Below, in pieces: positions 42,412 through 51,198 of a stretch of 64,000 nucleotides of DNA. Made by a program: the position numbers and the translations under genes. Location of the stretch: the NCBI GenBank assembly GCA_020638655.1, contig JACKIC010000001.1, positions 744,001 to 808,000 on the forward strand, read 5' to 3'. The notes below the pieces were generated by a model. It saw only the letters and a list, made by a program, of their open reading frames with translations, searched no databases and was not told the origin of the DNA. The DNA comes from Planctomycetota bacterium. Its GTDB lineage: Bacteria; Planctomycetota; UBA1135; UBA2386. Numbering within the stretch: the stretch's first letter is position 1; each line of letters opens with the position of its first letter.

Positions 42412-43018
42412 ACCGCTGGTCGGTGTGCTCGCCCTGCAGGGTGACTTCGACGAGCACGAGGTCGCGCTGCAGGCCCTGGGCTTGCGCACGCGGCAGATCC
42501 GTCGGGCCGCCGACCTCGTCGGCCTGCGCGGCATCGTCCTGCCCGGCGGCGAGAGCACCACGATGCTGCGACTGCTCGACGTCGAGGGCCTGTGGGAACC
42601 GCTGGGCGCCGCGCTGCGCTCGGGCCTGCCCGTGTTCGCGACCTGCGCCGGCATGATCCTGCTTGCGGCGCGGGTCGAGAACCCGCAGCAACGCAGCTAC
42701 GCGCTGCTGCCGATCACCGTGGTGCGCAACGGCTACGGCCGCCAGCTGCATTCGGGGACCTTCGCGCTCGAATCGACCGTGTTGCCCGCCGGCACCACCG
42801 GCACCTTCATCCGCGCGCCGCGGATCACGCACGTCGACGGCGGCTGCGAAGTGCTGGCCCGCCGCGGCGGCGACCCGGTGCTGGTGCAGTGCGGCCCGAT
42901 CCTCGCCGCGTGCTTCCACCCCGAGTTGGCCCTGCGCCACCCGGTCTGCGCCCGGTTCGCGGCGATGGTGCGTGAGCAGGAGGCGGCCCCCGCCCCCGCC
43001 GCGGCGATGATGGCGTGA
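42404..43018 (+). CDS. pdxT: Pyridoxal 5'-phosphate synthase glutaminase subunit
   Basis: A 204-residue class I glutamine amidotransferase starting at GTG 42404 that supplies ammonia to PdxS. It has GVLALQGDFDEHEVALQAL, LPGGESTTMLRL, PVFATCAGMILLA with the catalytic Cys, FIRAPRIT, and CFHPELALRHPV with the catalytic His and Glu. Standard length for PdxT. The 8-bp overlap with pdxS suggests translational coupling and balanced subunit levels. Confidence 0.96.
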   Translation: MSEPLVGVLALQGDFDEHEVALQALGLRTRQIRRAADLVGLRGIVLPGGESTTMLRLLDVEGLWEPLGAALRSGLPVFATCAGMILLAARVENPQQRSYALLPITVVRNGYGRQLHSGTFALESTVLPAGTTGTFIRAPRITHVDGGCEVLARRGGDPVLVQCGPILAACFHPELALRHPVCARFAAMVREQEAAPAPAAAMMA

Positions 43019-43161
43019 CGGCCGACGGTCGCTGTTCCGGTGCGCCGGTTCTGCTACCCTGCCCGACCCCGGCTGCCACGAGTCCCCCCTTCGAACGCAG
43101 GTTTCCCGGCAGCAGCGGGCTTTCTCAGGCGCCCGGTGCGTAGCGTTCGGCCCCAGACCTC

Positions 43162-44163
43162 ATGAGTTCCGTTCTCCGCGTCGTTTCCTTCGGCCTCGGT
43201 CCGATCGGCCTGGCCGCCGCCCGGCTGGCCCTGCAGAAGAAGTCCATCCAGCTCGTGGGGGCGATCGACGTCGCGCCCGAGAAGGTCGGCAAGGACCTCG
43301 CCGAGCTGCTCGAGCTGCCCGCGCCCACGGGCGTGGTGGTCGAAGCCGACGCCGAGGCCGCGCTGCGCCGGCTGCAGCCCGACGCGATCCTGCACTGCAC
43401 CTCGAGCTTCATGCCCCTGGTCAAGGACCAGCTGCTGCTGGCGGCGCGCTGCGGCGTGAACGTCGTCTCGTCGACCGAGGAGCTGCTGGTGCCCGACCTG
43501 CAGCACGCCGAGATCGCCAAGGAGCTCGACGCCGCGGCGATCGCCGGCGGCGTGTCGCTGCTCGGCACCGGCGTCAACCCGGGCTTCGCCATGGACTTCA
43601 TGGCGGCGATCGCCTCGGCGGTCACGTTCGACGTCAAGAGCGCCCGCTGCGTGCGCGTCGTCGACGCGGCGACCCGGCGCCTGCCCCTGCAGCGCAAGGT
43701 CGGCGCGAGCCTGTCCGCGTCGGAGTTCCAGAAGGAGCTGGCCACGGGGCGCTTCGGTCACATCGGCATGCGCGAATCGGTCGCCCTGCTGGCCCGCGGC
43801 CTCGGGCTCGCCGTGGACCGCATCGAGCAGACCGTCGAGCCGGTGCTCGCCGCCGAGGACCACAAGACGCCGTTCCTTACCGTCAAGGAAGGGCAGGTCG
43901 CGGGCATCCGCAACCACGGCTACGGCTACTCCGGGCAGGAGTTGCTCGTGCACCTCGACCTGTCGATGTACGTCGGCGCGCCGGACCCGCGCGACGAGAT
44001 CGTGCTCGACAGCACGCCGCCGGTGCACCTGAAGTTCCAGGGCGGCATCGCCGGCGACCAGGCCACGGCCGCGATCCTCGTCAACAGCCTGCACAGCGTC
44101 GTCGCCGCCGAGAAGGGGCTGCGCACCGTGCTCGACGTCGCGCCGCCGCGGCTCTGCCGCTGA
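43162..44163 (+). CDS. DapB-like / 2,4-diaminopentanoate dehydrogenase family protein
   Basis: A 333-residue oxidoreductase with an N-terminal NAD(P)-binding motif (RVVSFGLGPIGLAAARLALQ), ILHCTSSFMPLVKDQLL and VNVVSSTEELLVP, then LLGTGVNPGFAMDFMAAIAS, and a large C-terminal domain. The pattern fits the dihydrodipicolinate reductase-like family that includes 2,4-diaminopentanoate dehydrogenase in ornithine fermentation. No other ornithine-degradation genes are nearby, so the substrate is uncertain. A TACCCT box lies at 43055-43060, about 100 bp upstream. Confidence 0.75.
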   Translation: MSSVLRVVSFGLGPIGLAAARLALQKKSIQLVGAIDVAPEKVGKDLAELLELPAPTGVVVEADAEAALRRLQPDAILHCTSSFMPLVKDQLLLAARCGVNVVSSTEELLVPDLQHAEIAKELDAAAIAGGVSLLGTGVNPGFAMDFMAAIASAVTFDVKSARCVRVVDAATRRLPLQRKVGASLSASEFQKELATGRFGHIGMRESVALLARGLGLAVDRIEQTVEPVLAAEDHKTPFLTVKEGQVAGIRNHGYGYSGQELLVHLDLSMYVGAPDPRDEIVLDSTPPVHLKFQGGIAGDQATAAILVNSLHSVVAAEKGLRTVLDVAPPRLCR

Positions 44164-44176
44164 TCGCGGCGGCTGG

Positions 44177-44207
44177 TTGCAACCAAACGCGCTCGCCGAC
44201 CTATACT
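44177..44207 (+). promoter_or_regulatory. Candidate promoter of the carboxypeptidase-regulatory-like gene
   Basis: TTGCAA (44177-44182), a 19-bp spacer, TATACT (44202-44207), the closest match to TATAAT in the window. The ATG begins 7 nt later, so the mRNA would be nearly leaderless. Confidence 0.5.
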
Positions 44208-44214
44208 CGCGCCC

Positions 44215-45471
44215 ATGTCGGATCGCGCCTGGCAACGTCCTTCCCTCGTCGTCGTGGGGGCCGCCACCCTGTGGCTCGGTGTATTCGCCGCGACGGGTCA
44301 TCTGCGCCTGGACCCCGAACCTGCGGAGGTCGGCGCGAACCGCTCGGCGCAGGCGAGCACCGAGCAGGCGCCCGAGCCGACCGTCGTGCACGTCGGCCGT
44401 CCCGCGCCGGTCGCCCCGCGGCTGCAGGTGCGCGGCACCGTGCTCGATGCGGCCGGCTTCCTGATCGCCGGCGCCGAGGTCGGCGGCCCGCAGACCGAGC
44501 CCGTGCGCACCGACGCGGCGGGTCAGTTCGTGCTGTCGTTGCCGTCGCCGCCGCCGCAGTCGCGCGGCGTCGGCGCGTTCGACGTGCTGCTGTCGGCCAA
44601 CGGCCAGCGCCCGCAGTGGGTGCGCGGTTCGCTGCTCGCGCCCGATCGGCAGGTGTTCCGGATGGCGCCGAGCGCGCCCTGGGACGAGCGGCCGCAGCCG
44701 CAGCACGAGGCGGCGCCGCAGCTGTTCGGCGAAGGCTCCGTGCGCGGCGCCGACGGCAGCCCGCTCGCCGGCGCCTACGTCACCGTGAAGGACTCGGGGG
44801 TGTGGGCGCAGACCGACGAGATCGGCCGCTACACCCTGCCGCTGCCCGACCGCGCGTGCGTGATCGTGGTGCATCACCCCGAGGCGGGCGGCGACGGTCA
44901 CGGGCTCGCGGTGCGTTCGGAGCCGTTCAAGCCGCAGCGCAGCCAGGGCATCGTGCCGCTGCCGGAGCTGATCGCCGAACCCGCGTCGATGCTGCGCGGT
45001 CGCGTCGCCGACAGCAGCGGCGCGCCGCTGACCGGCGTGCCCGTCGAGGTCAGCGGCGAGGGCATCCGGCGCGTGCTCGAGTCGGGCATGAGCGGGATCT
45101 TCCGCGTCGCCGGTCTGCTGCCGGGGCGCTACGAAGTGCGGCCCTTCCCGTTCCGCGGCGCGTTCGGGCGACCGACCACCGTCGCCCTCGAGGAAGGTGT
45201 GACCGAGTGCAACGTCGGCATGGACAGCGTCACCGAGCGGCGCATCCGCGTGCTCGACGAACGGGGCCATCCGGTCGCCAAGGCGCACGTCGCCAGCGCG
45301 ATCGACGGCGAGCGCTGCGCCGTGGCGGTGGCGGACCAGGAAGGCTACGCGTCGCTGCGGGTCGCGCCGTCGCGCACCGACTGGGAGGTGCGCAGCACCG
45401 ACACCCTGCAGGCCCTGCCGGTGCGCGAGTTCCAGGCGGAGGCGGGCGCCGTGGTCGTTGCCCTGCCCTGA
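44215..45471 (+). CDS. Membrane-anchored protein with carboxypeptidase regulatory-like (Ig-like) domains
   Basis: A 418-residue protein with one N-terminal membrane segment (SLVVVGAATLWLGVFAATG, about 10-28), a spacer and three or four repeats of a beta-sandwich unit of the CarboxypepD_reg type: LQVRGTVLDAAGFLIAGAEV ending VRTDAAGQFVL; EGSVRGADGSPLAGAYVTVK ending TDEIGRYTLPL; LRGRVADSSGAPLTGVPVEV ending SGIFRVAGL; IRVLDERGHPVAKAHVASAI ending EGYASLRVA. Such domains bind peptidoglycan or other proteins on the surface. It is probably an envelope protein of unknown partner. Confidence 0.75.
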   Translation: MSDRAWQRPSLVVVGAATLWLGVFAATGHLRLDPEPAEVGANRSAQASTEQAPEPTVVHVGRPAPVAPRLQVRGTVLDAAGFLIAGAEVGGPQTEPVRTDAAGQFVLSLPSPPPQSRGVGAFDVLLSANGQRPQWVRGSLLAPDRQVFRMAPSAPWDERPQPQHEAAPQLFGEGSVRGADGSPLAGAYVTVKDSGVWAQTDEIGRYTLPLPDRACVIVVHHPEAGGDGHGLAVRSEPFKPQRSQGIVPLPELIAEPASMLRGRVADSSGAPLTGVPVEVSGEGIRRVLESGMSGIFRVAGLLPGRYEVRPFPFRGAFGRPTTVALEEGVTECNVGMDSVTERRIRVLDERGHPVAKAHVASAIDGERCAVAVADQEGYASLRVAPSRTDWEVRSTDTLQALPVREFQAEAGAVVVALP

Positions 45472-45495
45472 TCGGTGCCGCCCTGATCGGTGCCG
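45466..45495. repeat. 15-bp perfect tandem duplication at a gene end
   Basis: CCCTGATCGGTGCCG occurs twice in direct tandem (45466-45480 and 45481-45495). The first copy contains the TGA stop of the upstream gene, so the duplication lies in the convergent spacer. Probably a recent slippage product. Confidence 0.7.
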
Positions 45496-45504
45496 CGCCT
45501 GCTG

Positions 45505-46563
45505 CTACTGCAGCAGGGCAGCCGCGGCGTTGCTGAGCACGTAGCTGTTGCCGCTCGTCAGCGCCGCCGACTGGCTGGTGATCATCACGCCGGGGAAGCC
45601 CGACGGCACGGTCCAGGAAGTGGCGCCGTTGCCGCTGCCGTCGAGCAGCAGCAGGTTGAAGGTGACGATCGGTCCGACCTGCGGCAGATACAGGTTGCAC
45701 TGCGGCAGCAGCGGAAAGCCGACCCGGTCGAGGTCGAGCGCCAGCAGGTTCACGGCGACCGCGTTGGCCGGTCCCTGGCTCTGCGCGAGGGTCAGCTGGT
45801 TGCCGCCGCTTGCCGTGCCGTTGAGCGCGAGCGTGAACGGCTGGTTGTTGACCAGGCAGCCCGTGCCCCAGCTCGCCGTCTGGCCCGGCTGGATGTAGGT
45901 GACGGTCAGCGCGGGCGGCGAGCCGAGCGACTCGCTCGAGTCCAGCCGTCGCGTCACGTAGGCCTGGGCCTCGTTGGTCTTGAGCAGCCAGCCGAAGTTC
46001 TGCGCGGGGTTGTCGAGCATCGACTGCACGTCGTCGATCAGCCCCTGGGCGGTCGCCGAGGTCGCCAGGCCGATGTTCGGCGTGTCTATCACCGCGCTGA
46101 CCGTCGGCGAGAAGTCACCGCCCGGCGTGGCCCAGAGCGTGTTGGGATAGAAGCGGTGGATCCAGGTCGCGTCGTTGGGGGTCGACGCAATGCCGCCGCC
46201 TTCCTGACCCGGCGCGTCCGAGGTGCCTTCGCCCCAGGACGCCAGCGCGCGGTGCACGAAGACATCGACGTTGAAGGGCACCGCCGTGCGCGACACGGTG
46301 ACGCTCAGATGGGCGTCGAGGATGCGGGCGCCGGCCGGCACGCCGCCGCTCACGTCGAACTGCACCAGCGTGCGGCGGCGGGCCTGTTGGCCCGTGACAC
46401 CGACGAAGAGCCCCATGCCCTGCGCGTTGCTCAGCGAGCCCGTGGGGCTGTCGTAGAGCGTGTTGTCGAGCACGCAGGGCAGGGTGACGGTGGTCTGCGC
46501 GGCGGCGAAGCTGCCGAGCGTGCAGAGCGCGGCGAGCGGAAGGAAGGTCTTGGGCGAGGACAT
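45505..46563 (-). CDS. Secreted DNRLRE-domain protein with C-terminal sorting-like module
   Basis: A 352-residue exported protein with a signal peptide (KTFLPLAALCTLGSFAAAQ). Residues about 25-230 resemble the DNRLRE beta-sandwich of secreted proteins (TLYDSPTGSLSNAQGMGLFV, RRRTLVQFDVSGGVPAGARI, LSVTVSRTA, LTVTYIQPG). From about residue 230 begins a C-terminal module (TGCLVNNQPFTLALNGTASG, CNLYLPQVG, then SNAAAALLQ) that is also visible in at least two other secreted proteins of the window. A TATCGT box on the minus strand is 8 nt before the ATG. Confidence 0.75.
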   Translation of the reverse strand: MSSPKTFLPLAALCTLGSFAAAQTTVTLPCVLDNTLYDSPTGSLSNAQGMGLFVGVTGQQARRRTLVQFDVSGGVPAGARILDAHLSVTVSRTAVPFNVDVFVHRALASWGEGTSDAPGQEGGGIASTPNDATWIHRFYPNTLWATPGGDFSPTVSAVIDTPNIGLATSATAQGLIDDVQSMLDNPAQNFGWLLKTNEAQAYVTRRLDSSESLGSPPALTVTYIQPGQTASWGTGCLVNNQPFTLALNGTASGGNQLTLAQSQGPANAVAVNLLALDLDRVGFPLLPQCNLYLPQVGPIVTFNLLLLDGSGNGATSWTVPSGFPGVMITSQSAALTSGNSYVLSNAAAALLQ

Positions 46564-46636
46564 CGCCGCAGACGATAGCGGGCGCCCGCCGTTTGCGCGT
46601 GCCCCACCCGCGGCACGAAGTGCGCCGCAGCGAAAG

Positions 46637-48304
46637 CTACTTGTTGGCCTTGGCGCCGAACTGGAACACGTCGCCGTTGCCCATCTGCGCCAGGCTGCGC
46701 AGCAGCGCCATGTCGGCTTCGCCGAGCCCGATGCAGTGCAGGCGGATCCGGCGGAAGACGTTCATGCGCTTGACCTCTTCCTCGAGCCACGGCCGCGTGT
46801 CGAACGGGCCGTGATAGCGCATCTGGGGAGTGCGGTGGGCCTCCACGCCGCTCTCGTGGTTCTTGACTGCGCGCCCCTCGCCGTAGTCCTTGTCGGTGAC
46901 GACGAAGCTGTCCATCGACGGCGCGCCGTCGGAGAGCAGGAAGATCGTGTCGCAGCCGTCTTCGAGCACCTTGGGGTCGACGTAGGCCTCCTCGCCGATG
47001 AAGCCCTTGTTGGTGAGGCTGTAGGCGACGAGCAGACCGGCGTGCATGTTGGTGTCGCCGCGCAGGGTGCCTTCGAGGCCCAGCCCCGGGTCCGGCTTGC
47101 CGATCTCGACCTTGTCGAGCTCGGCCATCACCCTGGCGACGTTCGCCTTGGTGGCCTTGACCATGCCCTTGGTCGAGTCCAGCGTGCCGGCTTCGGTGCC
47201 GAACCAGACGACGCTGAAGTACTTGTCGTTCGGCAGGCGCTCGAGCGAGATGCGCAGTTGCTCGCGCGCCAGGTCCCAGCGCGTCCGGATCTTGTGCCAG
47301 GGCAGGTCGCTCTCGTCGGGCATCGTGCCCTTGGGCCGCTTGCGCGGTCCGGTGATCGGGCCCTGCGGCTTGGCGCTCGGCGCGATCTCCTTGCACATCG
47401 AATCGGACATGTCGAGCACGTAGCAGAACCGCTCACCCTCGGTCTCGATGCCGAAGAAGCGCGACTGTGCCGACGTGCGGTTGTCCGACTTGGTCTTCAC
47501 CTCGCCGCGGTCGAGCAGCTCGTTCCAGGCCTCGGGGTTCTGGAACATCGCCGGCGCCTTGAGGATCCACTGCAGGTGGCGGGCCATCTGCACCTTGGCG
47601 AGCTGGGTCAGCTTGACGTCTTCGGCGAGCAGGCTGATGTAGGCGCGCAGGGCCTCGCGATAGTCGGCGTCGTTGACGCGGGCCTTGTTCTCGTGCAGGG
47701 CGCCGGTCATCGCGCCGAGGATCAGGTTGCGCTCCCACTCCTTCTTGGGGAACTCGACGCAGTTGCCGACGATCGCGTTCTTGAGGCTGGCGTTCTTGGC
47801 CTTGCCCAGCGCGACCAGCGCCGCGGCGCGGTTGCGCACGTTCTTGTCCTCGACCGCGATCTTCTGCACCTCGGCCTCGTTGCCGTGGTTGCACTCGATC
47901 GTCAGGATGTTGATCCACAGCCACGTGTCGACGGCCTTGTCCTGCGCGCGGCGCCACGCGTCGAGCGCGTCGACGAACTCGCGGCCGTTGAAGTAGGCGC
48001 CGACCATCGAGGCGATCGAGTAGCGCGCGAACTCGGTGTAGTCCTTCGACTTGGCGTAGTCCGAGGCGAGCATGTTGAGGGCCTCGAGCGAGCGCACGCT
48101 GGCGAGCTTCTCACGACCCTCGGTCTGGAAGCGGAACGGCAGGCGGGCGCGGCAGGCGTCGTAGCGCGCCTTGGCTTCCGCCATCTCCGACTTCGGTTGC
48201 TTGAGCGGGTAGTATGCCGGGTCTTGAGCAGGGGTCGTCCCCGCGGCCGCGACGGCGCAGAGGGCGGTGGTGAGCCAGGGCAGCAACGGGCTTCGCATGG
48301 GCAT
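46637..48304 (-). CDS. Secreted von Willebrand factor A domain protein
   Basis: A 555-residue exported protein with a signal peptide (LLPWLTTALCAVAAAGTTPAQ; start ATG 48304 or 48298). Residues about 40-270 are all-helical with HEAT-like spacing (VRNRAAALVALGKAKNASLK). The C-terminal part is a VWA domain: FCYVLDMSDSMCKEI gives the MIDAS D-x-S-x-S, FSVVWFGTEAGTLDS and TIFLLSDGAPSMDSF the later ligands. VWA domains bind metal-dependent protein ligands on the outside. It may belong to a surface complex. Function unknown. Confidence 0.8.
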   Translation of the reverse strand: MPMRSPLLPWLTTALCAVAAAGTTPAQDPAYYPLKQPKSEMAEAKARYDACRARLPFRFQTEGREKLASVRSLEALNMLASDYAKSKDYTEFARYSIASMVGAYFNGREFVDALDAWRRAQDKAVDTWLWINILTIECNHGNEAEVQKIAVEDKNVRNRAAALVALGKAKNASLKNAIVGNCVEFPKKEWERNLILGAMTGALHENKARVNDADYREALRAYISLLAEDVKLTQLAKVQMARHLQWILKAPAMFQNPEAWNELLDRGEVKTKSDNRTSAQSRFFGIETEGERFCYVLDMSDSMCKEIAPSAKPQGPITGPRKRPKGTMPDESDLPWHKIRTRWDLAREQLRISLERLPNDKYFSVVWFGTEAGTLDSTKGMVKATKANVARVMAELDKVEIGKPDPGLGLEGTLRGDTNMHAGLLVAYSLTNKGFIGEEAYVDPKVLEDGCDTIFLLSDGAPSMDSFVVTDKDYGEGRAVKNHESGVEAHRTPQMRYHGPFDTRPWLEEEVKRMNVFRRIRLHCIGLGEADMALLRSLAQMGNGDVFQFGAKANK

Positions 48305-48370
48305 CGAAGGGGCAGGAGGGCCGATCAAGGGTACGCCGGCCCGCCGGGGTTGGCCAGCGCGCCTGCCGGT

Positions 48371-48856
48371 TCATCGGCCGTCGCGCAGACGTTTGATCAG
48401 GTTGATCTGGCCGGCGTGGTAGAGGTCGTGGGCAGCGGCGCCGAGCACGTAGTCGACGACGCGCCAGGAGCCGCGTCTGCCGGCGAGGCAACGTTCCGGG
48501 AGCGCCGCGACGGCCGCGCGCAGGCGGCGGTGTTCGTCGTCGAGCAGGTCGATGTCTGCACGTAGTGCGGCGGCGGTCGGTGGTTTCGCCGGCGGGGGGA
48601 AGTTGCTGCCGGACCGCGCGAACTTGCCCCGTCCTTCCCCGGTCAGTTTGCGGCGCACCACGTACTTCCAGTAGGCGGCGTGCAGCAGCAGGTCCCAGAC
48701 GCAGTTCCGGTCCGGCGCCGGCCGCCACAGCGCGGCGTCGACCGTGAGCCCGCGCAGGGTGCCGCGCAGCGCGGTGCCGTGCCAGGAGCGGCCGCGGTAG
48801 GCGCGGTCGAGATTGTCGAGCAGCAACGGGACCGAGGTGGGAGAAGCGCTGGCCAT
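48371..48856 (-). CDS. DinB-like four-helix protein
   Basis: A 161-residue protein of the DinB/YfiT superfamily. His ligands are visible in VWDLLLHAAYWK and in VLGAAAHDLYHAGQI, matching the three-His metal site of these thiol-transferase-like proteins. Substrates are often low-molecular-weight thiols such as bacillithiol or mycothiol. Start is ATG 48856. It is divergent from the three-domain methyltransferase (66 bp between the starts). Confidence 0.78.
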   Translation of the reverse strand: MASASPTSVPLLLDNLDRAYRGRSWHGTALRGTLRGLTVDAALWRPAPDRNCVWDLLLHAAYWKYVVRRKLTGEGRGKFARSGSNFPPPAKPPTAAALRADIDLLDDEHRRLRAAVAALPERCLAGRRGSWRVVDYVLGAAAHDLYHAGQINLIKRLRDGR

Positions 48857-48922
48857 CGCCGCGTCACGTTAGCCAATCGCCGGCGGTCTGCAGGGGGCCC
48901 CTGGCGTAGACTCCGCCAGCTC

Positions 48923-50572
48923 GTGAGCCGCAATCCGACGTTCTCCGGTCGCCGCATGGCGTTGGTCCTCCCCTGTGGTGACGGCGCGGCCATGCTGGAA
49001 CTGCGTGAACACGGCGTGCCGTCGGTCGGCGCCGATGTCGACGCCGCCGCGGTGCAGCGCTGTCGCGAACAGGGCCTCGCCGCCTACGTCGTCGACTGGC
49101 GCACGATCCAGACCGCGGCGCGCCGCTTCGACCTGCTGTTCGTCGACGGCGATCACCTGCAGCTCGACGCGGCGGAGCACGGGAAGTTCGCCGCGCAGAT
49201 GAGTGCGCTACTGCTGCCCGGCGGCCTGCTGGCGCTGCGCGGCGGCGATCCACTGGCGCCGGCGCTGGCGCGCGCCGGCCTGCTGGCGGCGGGAGCGCTC
49301 GACGGCCGCGAATGCTGGCAGTTGCCGAGTACCGAGATCACGCCGCTGCGACCCGGCTACGTGGTCGCGCCCTACGCCGACGTGTTCCGCGGTTGTCAGC
49401 GCGTGCTCGAGATCGGCGCCGGCAGCGGCCACTTCCTCGATCTGCTGCAGCTGCGCGAAGTGTCGTGCGTGGGCCTCGAACTCGACGAGGAGTTCCTGCT
49501 CGCGGCGCGCGCGCGCGGCCACACCGTGCACGCCGCCGGCTTCGAGGGCGTGGCCGCGTTCCCGGCCGGCTTCGACGGCGTGTTCGTCGGCAACCTCGCC
49601 GAACAGCTCGAACCGGCCGAACTCACCTCCCTGCTGCACGCCTGCCGCTTCGCGCTGCAGCCGCGCGGCCGCCTCGGCGTGCGCGCGCGGCGCGGCCACA
49701 TGCTGTTCGACCACCTGCACGGCGCCGCGAAGAAGCAGGGCTTCTCGCTGTGTCGCACGACCTCGGTGCCCGGCGACAGTCGGGACGAGCTCGCGTTGCT
49801 TGTCGCCGACGACCAGCGCTCGCGCAACCAGCGCACCATCGACCTCGACCGCATCGTCTTCGAGAGCCGCGACGTGCCGATCGAGCAGCCGCTGCGCTCG
49901 GTGTTCGACCTCGAGCGCTTCGAGCGCCGCGTCACCAGCCAGGGCGGTGAGGACGGTCTGCTCACCGCGCTGTTCGAACTGCTCGGCACCACCAACCGCC
50001 GCTACGTCGAGTTCGGCTGCGGCGACGGCGTGCAGTGCAACACCGCGCAGCTGCGCCGCGCCGGCTGGCAGGGCCTGCTCATGGACGGCGAGGTCGCGCC
50101 CGGCGCCGAGGACGCCGTGATCGAGAAGGCGTGGATCACCGCCGAGAACATCGAGGCGCTGTTCGACCAGCACGGCGTGCCGGCCGAACCCGATCTGCTG
50201 TCGATCGACGTCGACGGCAACGACTACTGGGTGCTGCAGGCCATCCGGCGCCGCCCGCGCGTGCTGATCGCCGAGTACAACGCCAACCTGGGCGTCGAGC
50301 CGGCGCTGACCATTCCCTACGACCCGCAGCACCGCTGGGACGGTTCGGACTACTACGGCGCCAGCCTGCGCGCGCTGGCCCAGGCAGCCAAGGCCAAGGG
50401 CTACACCCTCGTCTACTGCACCCAGGCCGGCGTCAACGCGATCTTCGTGCGCGACGACCTGCTGGGCGCCGAGCCCGCGCCGCCGCTCGAAGCGATCTAC
50501 CGCCCCGCCAACTACTGGTATCGCGGCGGCCGTCAGTTCCCGGACCTGGTGCGACCGTGGCAGTCGGTGTGA
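48923..50572 (+). CDS. Three-domain methyltransferase-like protein ending in an FkbM-like domain
   Basis: A 549-residue cytoplasmic protein starting at GTG 48923, 10 nt after a TAGACT box (48907-48912). Three successive Rossmann-like segments are visible. Domain 1 (from about residue 12, ALVLPCGDGAAMLELREHG, ending LLFVDGDHLQLD) is degenerate. Domain 2 (about 158-290) has a canonical SAM motif, RVLEIGAGSGHFLDLLQLRE. Domain 3 (about 330-530) is FkbM-like, with RYVEFGCGDGVQCNTAQLRR, LLSIDVDGNDYWVLQAI and VLIAEYNANLG. Such a triple arrangement is unusual; FkbM domains typically methylate sugars. Its stop codon starts a copy of the 25-bp repeat. Confidence 0.78.
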   Translation: MSRNPTFSGRRMALVLPCGDGAAMLELREHGVPSVGADVDAAAVQRCREQGLAAYVVDWRTIQTAARRFDLLFVDGDHLQLDAAEHGKFAAQMSALLLPGGLLALRGGDPLAPALARAGLLAAGALDGRECWQLPSTEITPLRPGYVVAPYADVFRGCQRVLEIGAGSGHFLDLLQLREVSCVGLELDEEFLLAARARGHTVHAAGFEGVAAFPAGFDGVFVGNLAEQLEPAELTSLLHACRFALQPRGRLGVRARRGHMLFDHLHGAAKKQGFSLCRTTSVPGDSRDELALLVADDQRSRNQRTIDLDRIVFESRDVPIEQPLRSVFDLERFERRVTSQGGEDGLLTALFELLGTTNRRYVEFGCGDGVQCNTAQLRRAGWQGLLMDGEVAPGAEDAVIEKAWITAENIEALFDQHGVPAEPDLLSIDVDGNDYWVLQAIRRRPRVLIAEYNANLGVEPALTIPYDPQHRWDGSDYYGASLRALAQAAKAKGYTLVYCTQAGVNAIFVRDDLLGAEPAPPLEAIYRPANYWYRGGRQFPDLVRPWQSV

Positions 50573-50594
50573 GCGTACGGTACCGGGTACAAAC
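50570..50594 (+). repeat. Stop-codon-linked 25-bp repeat, copy 2
   Basis: Begins with the TGA of the methyltransferase gene: TGAGCGTACGG, then TACCGGGTAC, then AAAC. It differs from copies 1 and 3 at a few central bases, which here create GGTACC. Confidence 0.75.
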
Positions 50595-50631
50595 CACTCG
50601 CAGCATCACCTGCGGCAGCGCTCTCCCGGGT

Positions 50632-51198
50632 TCACCAGCCGAAGGCCTGTTCCGGGGAGTCGTGCAGTTCGCCCATGCGATGCTGTTCGAACAGCCCTTC
50701 GCGTGTGACCCCGTGCCGCGCCAGCAATTGCACGAACATCGGGCGCTCGCTCTCCGACACGTGTTGCAGCGCGCTGAAGATGCTCTGGTACCCGGCGACG
50801 AAGTAGTCCACGCGCGCGCCGTACTCGAGCAGCAGGATCGTGATGTCCGCGTGTCCATTGCCGACGGCGATGTGTAGCGGGTTGACCCAGATGGGCTCGT
50901 GCGGGGCGTTCGCGTCGGCGCCGAGCTTCAGCAGCATGCGGACGATACCGAGCCGCCCGAGGAGGCAGGCGCAGTGCAACGCCGTCCGCTCGTCCTCGTC
51001 GCGCGCGTCGACGGGGAAGCCGAACTCGAGCAAGAGCCCGGCGGCTGCCTGGAAGTCCTCGATGACGAACCAGTGCAGCAGCGGGTCGCCGGCCCAAGTG
51101 CCCTGCAGCAGCGTTGGGTCGGCCGCGAACAGGCGCCTTGCTTCGTCGGGATGCGTGATGCAGGCCTCGACGAAGTCGCCGACGCGCGCTTCGTTCAC
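50632..51198 (-). CDS. Ankyrin-repeat protein
   Basis: A 188-residue protein starting at GTG 51198, translationally coupled to the beta-oxidation gene (GTGA overlap). It shows about four ankyrin repeats: DPLLHWFVIEDFQAAAGLLL, RTALHCACLLGRLGIVRMLL, NPLHIAVGNGHADITILLLE and a degenerate last one (SIFSALQHVSESERPMFVQL). Ankyrin repeats mediate protein-protein contacts; no catalytic part exists. Coupling suggests it binds or regulates the upstream enzyme, but this is inference. Confidence 0.8.
   Translation of the reverse strand: MNEARVGDFVEACITHPDEARRLFAADPTLLQGTWAGDPLLHWFVIEDFQAAAGLLLEFGFPVDARDEDERTALHCACLLGRLGIVRMLLKLGADANAPHEPIWVNPLHIAVGNGHADITILLLEYGARVDYFVAGYQSIFSALQHVSESERPMFVQLLARHGVTREGLFEQHRMGELHDSPEQAFGW

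Noticed and set aside
46578..46589. 12-bp palindrome GCGGGCGCCCGC upstream of the DNRLRE gene
   Set aside because: Such GC-only palindromes are expected by chance at this base composition, and it has no link to promoter boxes.
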